64,000 nt of DNA from an uncultured Vampirovibrio sp. (GTDB taxonomy: Bacteria; Cyanobacteriota; Vampirovibrionia; Gastranaerophilales; Gastranaerophilaceae). Where the stretch lies: NCBI GenBank assembly GCA_910583875.1, contig CAJTXT010000002.1, positions 62,001 to 126,000 on the forward strand, written 5' to 3'. The notes below the pieces were generated by a model, which saw only the letters and a program-made list of their open reading frames with translations, was not told where the DNA came from and ran no database searches. A program made the translations under genes and the position numbers. Below, one piece after another: positions 37,146 through 44,414 of this stretch (position 1 is the first letter of the stretch; each line of letters starts with the position of its first letter).

Positions 37146-37520
37146 ATGCACAAAAAAATATTATTAATAATATTTCTATTATTTATATCTGCAATACAGG
37201 TAAGTGCTTATTATGATATGAGCACTCCTGTAGAAGGCAGTTCCATTGCAAATGATGAACTTCAATATCAAGTAATAAAAAAAATATATGAAACAGTATC
37301 TGTTAAAATACCAACTTGTTCAAATTTTAATATAAAGACAACACAAGTACTTCACTATCCTTATGATGTAAAGAAAAAGAATAATGAATATGTAACTGGT
37401 TATTGGAAGGAGTTATGGACTATAGATACCTGCAATAAATATACTCAAATTCCGGTAACCTTTCATATACATAAAAATAAAACAACCTTTGTTATAGATA
37501 AATTTTTTCTTTCAGAATAA
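37146..37520 (+). CDS. Small secreted protein of unknown function
   Basis: 124 residues with a clear signal peptide (LLIIFLLFISAIQVSA, cleavage before YYDMS). The mature part has two cysteines (CSNF and DTCN) that may form a disulfide, and strand-like segments. It follows the serpin-like gene by 6 bp and is closed by a terminator at 37519-37544, so the two form one operon. No family recognised. Confidence 0.6.
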   Translation: MHKKILLIIFLLFISAIQVSAYYDMSTPVEGSSIANDELQYQVIKKIYETVSVKIPTCSNFNIKTTQVLHYPYDVKKKNNEYVTGYWKELWTIDTCNKYTQIPVTFHIHKNKTTFVIDKFFLSE

Positions 37521-37544
37521 TACCCTTTAGAAGGGTATTTTTTA
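37519..37544 (+). terminator. Intrinsic terminator
   Basis: ATACCCTT/AAGGGTAT stem with a TAG loop, then a T run. Confidence 0.8.
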
Positions 37545-37591
37545 TTATCAGCTATGTAAAAATATTGGGTGTAGTAATATAGGAGATAATT

Positions 37592-37894
37592 ATGCCTGAA
37601 TTTTCAAATCCTTTTGCTGGGAATAGATGTGAAAGAAAACTATCAAAAGAAGAATTAATACGTGCAATACGTTTTAGTATTGCTTCTGAATTTGAAGCTA
37701 TTCAATTATATGATCAGCTTCGCGAATCAATTGATTGTGAAGAATCTAAAAAGATGTTAGAAGAAATATCTGGTGATGAAAAAGAACATGTAGGTAATTT
37801 TCTGCGATTGTTAAAATATCTTTCACCTGACGAAGAGCAATATTATAAAGATGGTTGGAGTGAGGCTGAAGAAATAATGAATTTAGATAAATAA
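37592..37894 (+). CDS. Ferritin-like protein (encapsulated-ferritin type)
   Basis: 100 residues, two long helices. SIASEFEAIQLYDQLRE (E33/E35) and GDEKEHVGNFLRLL (E63, H66) give the E...ExxH iron ligands at the spacing of encapsulated ferritins (EncFtn), which work as ferroxidases inside encapsulin shells. The N-terminus MPEFSNPFAGNR also resembles that group. No encapsulin gene is in the window. It may oxidise and store iron in the cytoplasm or in a compartment encoded elsewhere. AGGAG precedes the start; a terminator follows. Confidence 0.75.
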   Translation: MPEFSNPFAGNRCERKLSKEELIRAIRFSIASEFEAIQLYDQLRESIDCEESKKMLEEISGDEKEHVGNFLRLLKYLSPDEEQYYKDGWSEAEEIMNLDK

Positions 37895-37921
37895 TAAAAA
37901 ACGGAGGAAACTCCGTTTTTT
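37895..37921 (+). terminator. Intrinsic terminator
   Basis: AACGGAG/CTCCGTT stem with a GAAA tetraloop and a T run. It leaves fewer than 20 bp before the recombinase start codon, so the recombinase has no obvious promoter of its own. Confidence 0.85.
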
Positions 37922-37940
37922 AGGTATAGGAGGAAAATAA

Positions 37941-38483
37941 ATGAATACAGTAGAACCAATAAAGAAACTATGTGATTTGAGAAAAATAGAAAACAATCTT
38001 TCTCATTCAAGTAAAAGAGATATTTTAATTTTTATACTTGGAATTAATTCGGGTTTAAGAATATCTGATATACTTGCTCTTGATGTTAAAGATGTTAAAA
38101 ACAAATCTTACATAAGTATAAAGGAAAAAAAAACAGGAAAATATAAAAAAATCCCAATAAATTCAAGATTGAAACCACTAATTAATGATTATATAAAATA
38201 TAGGAAATTGGATGAACCATTATTTAAAACAAAATTTAATAATCGGCTTGAAAGAACTCAATGTTATAGAATACTTCATAAAGCTGCATTAAACGCAGGT
38301 TTGGAATGTAAAATAGGAACACATTCTTTACGAAAAACCTTTGGATACCACCATTATATGAAATTTAAAGATGTTGTTATTCTTCAAAAAATATTTAATC
38401 ATTCATCGCCAGAAATTACCCTAAGGTATATTGGTATTGAACAAGATGAAATTGAGAACAGCTATAATAACTTTGTTTTATAA
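37941..38483 (+). CDS. Minimal tyrosine recombinase (putative invertase)
   Basis: 180 residues, only the catalytic domain of the tyrosine recombinase/integrase family, without the N-terminal core-binding domain. All catalytic positions are visible: R40 (NSGLRISD), lysines near 62-64 (KEKKTGK), H128 and R131 (THSLRKTFG), H154 (FNHSS) and nucleophile Y163 (LRYIG). A strong TAGGAGG precedes the ATG. The stop lies 12 bp from the left inverted repeat at 38496, so it most likely flips the 38521-38625 segment, like the small recombinases beside fim-type switches. The terminator at 37895-37921 means it depends on read-through or an unseen promoter. Confidence 0.85.
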   Translation: MNTVEPIKKLCDLRKIENNLSHSSKRDILIFILGINSGLRISDILALDVKDVKNKSYISIKEKKTGKYKKIPINSRLKPLINDYIKYRKLDEPLFKTKFNNRLERTQCYRILHKAALNAGLECKIGTHSLRKTFGYHHYMKFKDVVILQKIFNHSSPEITLRYIGIEQDEIENSYNNFVL

Positions 38484-38495
38484 TTTTAATTCAAA

Positions 38496-38520
38496 CTCAA
38501 CATAATATCTAATATGTTGA
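38496..38520 (+). repeat. Left inverted repeat (recombination site) of the invertible segment
   Basis: 25 bp that are the exact reverse complement of 38626-38650. Internal structure: arm CTCAACATA, 8-bp core ATATCTAA, then arm TATGTTGA. Two palindromic arms around an asymmetric core are what a tyrosine recombinase site looks like. Confidence 0.85.
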
Positions 38521-38538
38521 AGTATTAACCATATTGTC

Positions 38539-38567
38539 ATTATAATATTTTTTACAATTTAGTTCAA
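38539..38567 (-). promoter_or_regulatory. Invertible sigma-70 promoter, currently pointing left
   Basis: On the minus strand TTGAAC (38567-38562), a 17-bp spacer and TATAAT (38544-38539). It is one of the best sigma-70 matches in the window. In the present orientation it fires into the 3' end of the recombinase gene (antisense) and away from the peptide operon at 38668. Inversion would place it about 50 bp upstream of the peptide's RBS. Confidence 0.75.
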
Positions 38568-38625
38568 GTTTTTTGATTGAAGTATTACTTCTTTTTTAAC
38601 ATTTTAAAGGCATAAAATAGCAAAC

Positions 38626-38650
38626 TCAACATATTAGATATTATGTTGAG
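38626..38650 (-). repeat. Right inverted repeat (recombination site) of the invertible segment
   Basis: Exact reverse complement of 38496-38520. With 38625 included it reads arm CTCAACATA, core TTAGATAT, arm TATGTTGAG, a perfect 9-bp palindrome. The core is the reverse complement of the left core, so recombination must invert, not delete, the segment between. Confidence 0.85.
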
Positions 38651-38667
38651 AAAAAAGAGGTGGAATT

Positions 38668-38826
38668 ATGGAACAAGAAAAAAATAATCAACAAGATATA
38701 CAATCAGCTGCTAATAATCTAGATAATCAAAAAATTGATTTTGATGCTATGTTTGATGCTGAGGACATAGAAACTTGGGAAGATGTTTTAATATCTGGAA
38801 AAGCTATGCATGCAGATGTTAAATAA
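38668..38826 (+). CDS. 52-residue candidate precursor peptide
   Basis: The frame is too short for usual ORF cut-offs but has AGAGGTGG 5-6 bp before the ATG and heads a tight operon. It encodes an N-terminal Glu/Gln/Asn-rich stretch (MEQEKNNQQDIQSAANN) and an acidic C-terminal half with FDAMFDAEDIETWEDVL, ending SGKAMHADVK. There is no cysteine. This is consistent with a RiPP leader plus core, with Trp37 or the acidic residues as possible modification sites. The downstream radical SAM gene starts 13 bp after the stop. An alternative is a small regulatory or recognition protein for the enzymes. Confidence 0.6.
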   Translation: MEQEKNNQQDIQSAANNLDNQKIDFDAMFDAEDIETWEDVLISGKAMHADVK

Positions 38827-38838
38827 GGCATAAACAAG

Positions 38839-40611
38839 GTGAATAAGAAAATTCTGTTTTTATATCCTCCATTTGCATTTCCAATTAGTCCTTATTTAGC
38901 ACCAATTTTACTAAATTCTATACTTATTAAAAATAGTTTTGATTCTAATTTTAAGGATTTGAATGTAAAATTTTGGATAGATTGTTTGTTGAATAAAAAT
39001 CATTTGTATTCTTGCTTTGATGAATTTTTAAATAAAGTTCATATAATAAATACAAATAGATTTGAATTCAAAGATGAAAACGAAAAGTATTTTATAAAAA
39101 AACAATTAAAAGATTCAAATCTATTTATTCAAAATTATACAGAGCTTATACATAAGTCGATTGCAGAAATTGATGTTGCTGTTGATGTTTTGAAATCAAA
39201 AAAAGAATTTTATAATGTTAATAAGTTTTATAATGCTTTATCTACTATAAAGAATATTCAGGAAATATTTTTTAAGACTTTTTTCATTTCAGTTTCATTG
39301 AACGTGAAAATAGGATATAGATTTGATACGCTTAATTATTTTGCAAAAAATGAGTTATTAAATCCTTTTTATAATTATTTTGCAGATAAAATAAAAAAAG
39401 GATTTTTTGATAAATATGATGTTATTTGCATTTCTCAGCCATTTGCCTGCCAAACATTGGCTTGTTTTACTCTTATGAATCTTTTAAAACAAAAAACAAA
39501 TAAAACGATATGTATTGGTGGCAATTATATAAATCGGTTGAGTAATACATTAAAAAATAATACTGAATTATTTGATAATTATTTAGACTATATACTAACA
39601 GGTCTAGGTGAAGAATCAATTATATCATTCGCTAATTTTATTAATAAAAAACAGCAACCCGCTAAAGTAGCTGGATTAATTTATAAAAATGATAATAAAA
39701 TTATTCAAAATAGTCCCCAAACATTTTTATCTAATATAAGAAAAAGAGTAGAATTAAAATTAGATACTGTAAATTTTGATGATTATCTTATTCCTGAAAT
39801 TGTCTTTCCAATACAAGTTTCCAAAGGGTGTCCCTGGAAAAAATGTACATTTTGTGTTTTTCATGAAGGAAAAACACAATATCAAATAGCACCGCCTTCA
39901 CAAATTGCAAAGGAAATTGCAAATTTATATAAGAAATATGGTATAAGCAAATTTGAATTTGTAGATGAATCATTATCTCCTAAATATTATTATAAGTTTG
40001 CAAAGGAAATTATAAAGTTAGGTATTAATGTTAATTATTATGGTTTTGCTCGTTTTGAAGAAGGATTTACTTCTAAAATTTTAAAAACAATGTATAAATC
40101 AGGTTTTAAAATGTTCGAATGGGGATATGAAACACCTTCCAAAAGAATTATGAAAATTTTTAATAAGGGAATAATACTGGATTCAAGAATTCCAACTTTA
40201 AACCGTGCAGATAAAGCTGAAATTTGGAATCATTGTTTGACCATTGTAAATATCCCATTTGAAACAACTGAAGAAGAAAAGTATGCTTCAAAGGTTTATG
40301 AAAAATATTCCAGATTGTTTCATTCAAGACAAATGGCTGACTTCATTTTATATAAAAATACAAATATTTCTAAATATGCATCAAAATATGGTATTAATAA
40401 TGTTTTAGATAAAGGTGATATGGCTCTGGAACTATTTTATGAAAATGAAAAAACGGAAAAATATAAAGACGATATTTATGATTTATATAAGAATACGCTT
40501 TGGTATTTTACTATTAAACTAGGTTTTGATGAATATTTATTCTTATATGTTGCTAAATTAGGAAAAGAAAATTGTTTGAAACTCAAAAAAAATAAATATA
40601 AGGAAAATTAA
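38839..40611 (+). CDS. B12-binding-domain radical SAM enzyme
   Basis: 590 residues from a GTG start (AAGG overlaps the peptide stop). The N-terminal half starts ILFLYPPFAFPISPYLAPILL and contains YDVICISQPFACQTLACFTL and TICIGGNYINRLS (about 190-235), the fold of cobalamin-binding domains in B12-radical SAM enzymes. The cluster motif is GCPWKKCTFC (C331, C336, C339), a CX4CX2C spacing, followed by FEFVDESLSP, YGFARFEEGF and FEWGYETPS. Such enzymes typically methylate or rearrange unactivated carbons on peptides or small molecules. The stop abuts the next ATG. The substrate is inferred to be the 52-residue peptide. Confidence 0.75.
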   Translation: MNKKILFLYPPFAFPISPYLAPILLNSILIKNSFDSNFKDLNVKFWIDCLLNKNHLYSCFDEFLNKVHIINTNRFEFKDENEKYFIKKQLKDSNLFIQNYTELIHKSIAEIDVAVDVLKSKKEFYNVNKFYNALSTIKNIQEIFFKTFFISVSLNVKIGYRFDTLNYFAKNELLNPFYNYFADKIKKGFFDKYDVICISQPFACQTLACFTLMNLLKQKTNKTICIGGNYINRLSNTLKNNTELFDNYLDYILTGLGEESIISFANFINKKQQPAKVAGLIYKNDNKIIQNSPQTFLSNIRKRVELKLDTVNFDDYLIPEIVFPIQVSKGCPWKKCTFCVFHEGKTQYQIAPPSQIAKEIANLYKKYGISKFEFVDESLSPKYYYKFAKEIIKLGINVNYYGFARFEEGFTSKILKTMYKSGFKMFEWGYETPSKRIMKIFNKGIILDSRIPTLNRADKAEIWNHCLTIVNIPFETTEEEKYASKVYEKYSRLFHSRQMADFILYKNTNISKYASKYGINNVLDKGDMALELFYENEKTEKYKDDIYDLYKNTLWYFTIKLGFDEYLFLYVAKLGKENCLKLKKNKYKEN

Positions 40612-41475
40612 ATGTTTAAATGGCTATTTAAAAGAAATGAAGAAAATATTGATTATAATTTTTGTATCAATCTCAAAGAAAAATATTATCCTAAATATTT
40701 GATGAAAATATTTGAAAATAAAATGGGATATAAATTTAAATTAAAATCACCACAAACTTTAAATGAAATAGTTCAGTATTTAAAGTTATATGATAATTTG
40801 CCAATAAAAGCAAAATTAACGGATAAAACACTTGTAAATGAGTTTGTAGAAAGTAATTTATGTACAAGTAAATATACAAAAGAAGTTTATGGGATTTATG
40901 ATTCTATCCTTGATGTAAATTTTGATGATTTACCTGATAAATTTATAATTAAAAAAAATAATGGTTGTTTTAATAATTATCCGATTTTAAATAAAACAAT
41001 ATTTTTACAGAAATTTAAACATCAAACTATTTCTTCAATTCTAGAAAACGAAAGAATAAACTATGCATTTGTTAATGGTTTTGAACTTCAATATAAAGAT
41101 ATTTCAACCAAAATTATTATAGAACGTTTATACCCCAAAATAAAAGAATATCAGGTGCTGTGTACCTATGGAAATCCTTTATTCGTATATTTATTGGACG
41201 AAAAAAATCATATATATAACTATTTATATTATTTGGATAAAAATGGTAATGTCCTTAATGCTTTTGAAGAAAAAAAACTTATACAGGAAATAATTGAAAT
41301 GGCACGGGTTTTATCAAAAGAATTTAAACTTGTACGTGTAGATTTTATGGTTGTAAATAATAAGTATTTATTCTTTCAAGAATTAACATTTACCCCTTAT
41401 TCAGGATATGCAAAAGAATTGGATGAGTATAATTCTAATTTTTGGGGTAGCAAAGTAAATTTGAATATTAAATAA
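40612..41475 (+). CDS. TupA-like ATP-grasp protein
   Basis: 287 residues. SPQTLNEIVQYLKLYDNLPIKAKLTDKTLVNEFV, DDLPDKFIIKKNNGCFNN, KIIIERLYPKIKEYQVLCTYGNPLFVYLL and LVRVDFMVVNNKYLFFQELTFTPYSG follow the block order of the TupA-like ATP-grasp family, which joins amino acids or acids to glycan or peptide acceptors by acyl-phosphate chemistry. IERL and FFQELTF are the expected metal and ATP contacts. It starts directly at the previous stop codon. It could ligate an amino acid to the peptide or a side chain; the direction of chemistry is not readable. Confidence 0.75.
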   Translation: MFKWLFKRNEENIDYNFCINLKEKYYPKYLMKIFENKMGYKFKLKSPQTLNEIVQYLKLYDNLPIKAKLTDKTLVNEFVESNLCTSKYTKEVYGIYDSILDVNFDDLPDKFIIKKNNGCFNNYPILNKTIFLQKFKHQTISSILENERINYAFVNGFELQYKDISTKIIIERLYPKIKEYQVLCTYGNPLFVYLLDEKNHIYNYLYYLDKNGNVLNAFEEKKLIQEIIEMARVLSKEFKLVRVDFMVVNNKYLFFQELTFTPYSGYAKELDEYNSNFWGSKVNLNIK

Positions 41476-41476
41476 A

Positions 41477-42748
41477 ATGGAAAAAAAGACAACTTATATT
41501 TGGAGTAATTCCGCTGTAACAAATGCATTAATTGATAAGTTAAGTGACTCTCAATTTATTGAAAAGTTATATTATGGTAATTCTCGTGTAATTCTAAAGA
41601 ATTCAACTACTTTTAGGCTGGCTACAGATGGAATAGCTTTAATAAAGGAATTAAAAGAAAAACATATTGATTTTATTTTTTCAAATAGTGAAGCAAATTC
41701 AAATGGATTTATAGATATTGCTTCAAATCATAATATTAAAACAATAGGTGCATCTTATAAATCTACTTTACTTGAAGCTTCTAAAATTTATGCGAAAATG
41801 CTGATGACAAAATATAATATTAAAACTGCAAAATATATTACTGTAAATGATTTCTCTAATATTAAAGATGCTATTGATTCAACTCAACTTCCTTTTTTTA
41901 TAAAAGCAGATGGATATGCCAGAAGTTTATCTTCAGTTAGAGTTGAGTCTAAAAATGAAGCTTTTTATATAGCGGAAAAGTATTTAAACGGATATTTTGG
42001 TAATTCATCTAAGCGAATTTTGTTTGAAGAAAATATAGATGGAATTGAAATGTCAATTCCACTTATTTTGGATTCTAAAACAATAAAAATATTATTCCCT
42101 ATTAAAGATTATAAAAGAAAATATAATAAAAATATTGGTCCAAATACTGGCGGAATGGGAAGTTTTGGACCTGTAGTTTTGTCCGAAAAACAATCTTCAT
42201 TATTATTTATTTTAATTGAAAAATTGAAAATATTACTTACAAAAGAAAATCTTTTTTATAAAGGTTTTATGACTATTAATGTAATTTTTACAGAAGATGA
42301 TATTTATTTACTTGAAATAAATACAAGATTAGGTGATTCAGAAGGACAAGTCTTTTTTAAACTCCTTAAGACAGATTTAATGTTATTATTTGATGCTGTT
42401 TTAACCCAGCGATTAGATACATTTGATATTAAATATAACACTGGTTTTGCTGCTGCTGTAAATATTATAAATAAATATTATCCAAATCGAAGTGATTGTA
42501 TTGCTTATATCTCAAAGAAATCAATTTGTAAAATTTCTAAGATTCATTCTGATTTCTATTTCTATAACAATATTAAGCAAACTAAAAAACGATTTTTTCA
42601 GAAAAATAATAGATTTATATCTGTAGTGAGTTCAGATATAAGTTTAGTAAATTTAGATAAAAAAATATATAAAGTATGCAAGCAAATAAAGGGTAAAAAT
42701 ATTTTTTTTAGAACCGATATTGTACAAGACAATTATAAAAAAGGTTAA
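41477..42748 (+). CDS. PurD-like ATP-grasp ligase
   Basis: 423 residues resembling phosphoribosylamine-glycine ligase (PurD). IFSNSEANSNGFIDIA replaces the usual N-terminal loop, FIKADGYARSLSSVRV matches the ATP-grasp lysine region, and GPNTGGMGSFGPV and LEINTRLGDSEGQV are near-diagnostic PurD blocks. Genomic context argues against a housekeeping purine role: it is embedded between an ATP-grasp and a radical SAM gene with 1- and 5-bp gaps. It probably forms an amide bond in the peptide pathway. The final third is diverged. Confidence 0.75.
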   Translation: MEKKTTYIWSNSAVTNALIDKLSDSQFIEKLYYGNSRVILKNSTTFRLATDGIALIKELKEKHIDFIFSNSEANSNGFIDIASNHNIKTIGASYKSTLLEASKIYAKMLMTKYNIKTAKYITVNDFSNIKDAIDSTQLPFFIKADGYARSLSSVRVESKNEAFYIAEKYLNGYFGNSSKRILFEENIDGIEMSIPLILDSKTIKILFPIKDYKRKYNKNIGPNTGGMGSFGPVVLSEKQSSLLFILIEKLKILLTKENLFYKGFMTINVIFTEDDIYLLEINTRLGDSEGQVFFKLLKTDLMLLFDAVLTQRLDTFDIKYNTGFAAAVNIINKYYPNRSDCIAYISKKSICKISKIHSDFYFYNNIKQTKKRFFQKNNRFISVVSSDISLVNLDKKIYKVCKQIKGKNIFFRTDIVQDNYKKG

Positions 42749-42753
42749 TAATT

Positions 42754-43761
42754 ATGGAAAAATCTTTACCAACATTAAGTATTAATTCAAAATGTAATAA
42801 TAATTGTGCATATTGCTTTCAGCGATATGATAATAATAAATCAAATATAGAACTAACAATTGATGAAATAAAAACTATAGTTCATTGGATAAAAAAAGAT
42901 TATGATGGTTTGATAATTTTAGGCGGAGAACCATTATTACATTCGAAAATTTATGAAGTTATGAATTATATTTCTACTGAATTATCTTCTTCAAAATTAA
43001 TTACAAATTTAATAACAAAAGAAGAAAATATAATATTTGAATTGGCACAATTACAAAATATGAATTGGTTAATTAATGTTACATCTTCTCCTGATAACAA
43101 AAAGTTTTTTGATCGTAATTTAGATATTTTATTAATGACTATAAAATTACAAAATAACAAGGTTCCTCAAATAATATTTAGTTTAACTTTATGCGGAAAT
43201 AAAAATATTGATTTATACTATATTTCAATTTTAATTAATATATTAAAAAATATTCCTAAAAAATATAGAAGAGTTAGAATTACACCACAACTTCCGGTTT
43301 CAAATAATACATATAAGTTGTATAAATATGATGAACAAATTTCTTATTTAATTGAAGAATTAAACAAAAATAAATTAAGGATTAATATCGGATTTGATTG
43401 TGGATTTAATTTTTGTTTTTTGTCAGAAAAAACGCTTAGAAGGTTAATACAAAATTCTTGTTGTGTATTTTCCCATCAATATTGTGCAGGACCATTTATT
43501 GATATAGATGTTCAAAAAAAAGTAAATTATTGCCATTATGTGTCCCCGATATATTTCCCTAATAAATATTATTATGATTTTGAAAAACCACAGGATTGTA
43601 TTGTTTACTTTAATAAACTGAAGCAAGAATTCTTTTGTGAAAATAAATTTTTATGTAAAAAAATTAAATTAGATAATGAAAGTTGTAATAATAAATGTTT
43701 TGGCTTTTGTCCTGCTCTTTCTATGTCATTATTACAAAATAATATGCAACTTCATTTGTAG
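42754..43761 (+). CDS. Radical SAM enzyme with C-terminal Cys-rich (SPASM-like) region
   Basis: 335 residues. The N-terminus INSKCNNNCAYCFQRY carries the canonical CX3CX2C (C14, C18, C21), followed by LIILGGEPLLH. The C-terminal third has many cysteines (NSCCVFSHQYCAGPF, NYCHY, CENKFLCKKI, ESCNNKCFGFC), suggesting one or two auxiliary clusters as in SPASM/twitch peptide maturases. It is the last gene of the operon and has no terminator hairpin that I can see. A role in peptide crosslinking or oxidation is likely by family; the exact reaction is unknown. Confidence 0.75.
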   Translation: MEKSLPTLSINSKCNNNCAYCFQRYDNNKSNIELTIDEIKTIVHWIKKDYDGLIILGGEPLLHSKIYEVMNYISTELSSSKLITNLITKEENIIFELAQLQNMNWLINVTSSPDNKKFFDRNLDILLMTIKLQNNKVPQIIFSLTLCGNKNIDLYYISILINILKNIPKKYRRVRITPQLPVSNNTYKLYKYDEQISYLIEELNKNKLRINIGFDCGFNFCFLSEKTLRRLIQNSCCVFSHQYCAGPFIDIDVQKKVNYCHYVSPIYFPNKYYYDFEKPQDCIVYFNKLKQEFFCENKFLCKKIKLDNESCNNKCFGFCPALSMSLLQNNMQLHL

Positions 43762-43830
43762 ATAAATAACTAAAATTAATTAGCAAAAAAATATTTTATG
43801 ATTTTTATTTACAGTAAGAGGTAAAATAAG

Positions 43831-44394
43831 ATGATAAATAATATAACAAATCCATCCTTTAAAGCCTATATCCCTGTTACATATTATGCAAAACATCCTT
43901 CAAAAGATGAATATGTGCCAGTTATTAAGAATGAAAATATAAAAAAATGTCATGGCTTTGTTGTTCGAAACTTAAATGGGACAGCTAAAAATCAAAAGAA
44001 TGATGAATTTATAAAATTTTATAGAGACTATGATTCAGATTATAGAAGAACTCCAAAAGTTATGTCTGTATATGACAAAGATAGTCCCAAAGTATACATG
44101 GTTACAGGCAGAGATGTAGATGCAGTGAAAAATATGGCTAAACCTATTGGTATTGCAAGAAGCGAATCAATAGACAGATGCGGACGCTCTAAAACATTTG
44201 AATCTGCAAATGCGGCAAAAAACTATTTCTCAAATGTAAAAAACTTTTTAAGAAATAGTTGCAGACGATTAAAAAACGAAGATAATGAAAAATTATCTTT
44301 AAGAGTTTATTTTAATCCTAAATATGGCGTTAGGAATAATAAATTACAGGGCTTTGACTTTGTAAATGCTGTTTTTGTAAAGGAAGAATCATAG
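43831..44394 (+). CDS. Hypothetical protein with N-terminal SFKA motif
   Basis: 187 residues, basic. It starts MINNITNPSFKAYIPVTYY; PSFKAY matches the N-terminal motif seen in other unrelated proteins here. The remainder is a mixed strand/helix domain with FVVRNLNGT, VYMVTGRDVDAVKNM and FESANAAKNYFSN. GAGG precedes the start. No catalytic motif recognised, and no signal peptide. It is terminated by the hairpin overlapping its stop codon. Confidence 0.55.
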   Translation: MINNITNPSFKAYIPVTYYAKHPSKDEYVPVIKNENIKKCHGFVVRNLNGTAKNQKNDEFIKFYRDYDSDYRRTPKVMSVYDKDSPKVYMVTGRDVDAVKNMAKPIGIARSESIDRCGRSKTFESANAAKNYFSNVKNFLRNSCRRLKNEDNEKLSLRVYFNPKYGVRNNKLQGFDFVNAVFVKEES

Positions 44395-44406
44395 ATTCTT
44401 CCTTTT
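44380..44406. terminator. Bidirectional intrinsic terminator
   Basis: AAGGAAGAATC/GATTCTTCCTT stem with an ATA loop and T-rich tail. It lies between converging genes; the stop codon of the 187-residue protein is in the loop. Confidence 0.8.
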
Positions 44407-44414
44407 ATTTTATA

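Noticed and set aside
41477-42748. Annotation as housekeeping purD
   Set aside because: PurD blocks are present, but the gene is embedded in the peptide operon and its final third is diverged.
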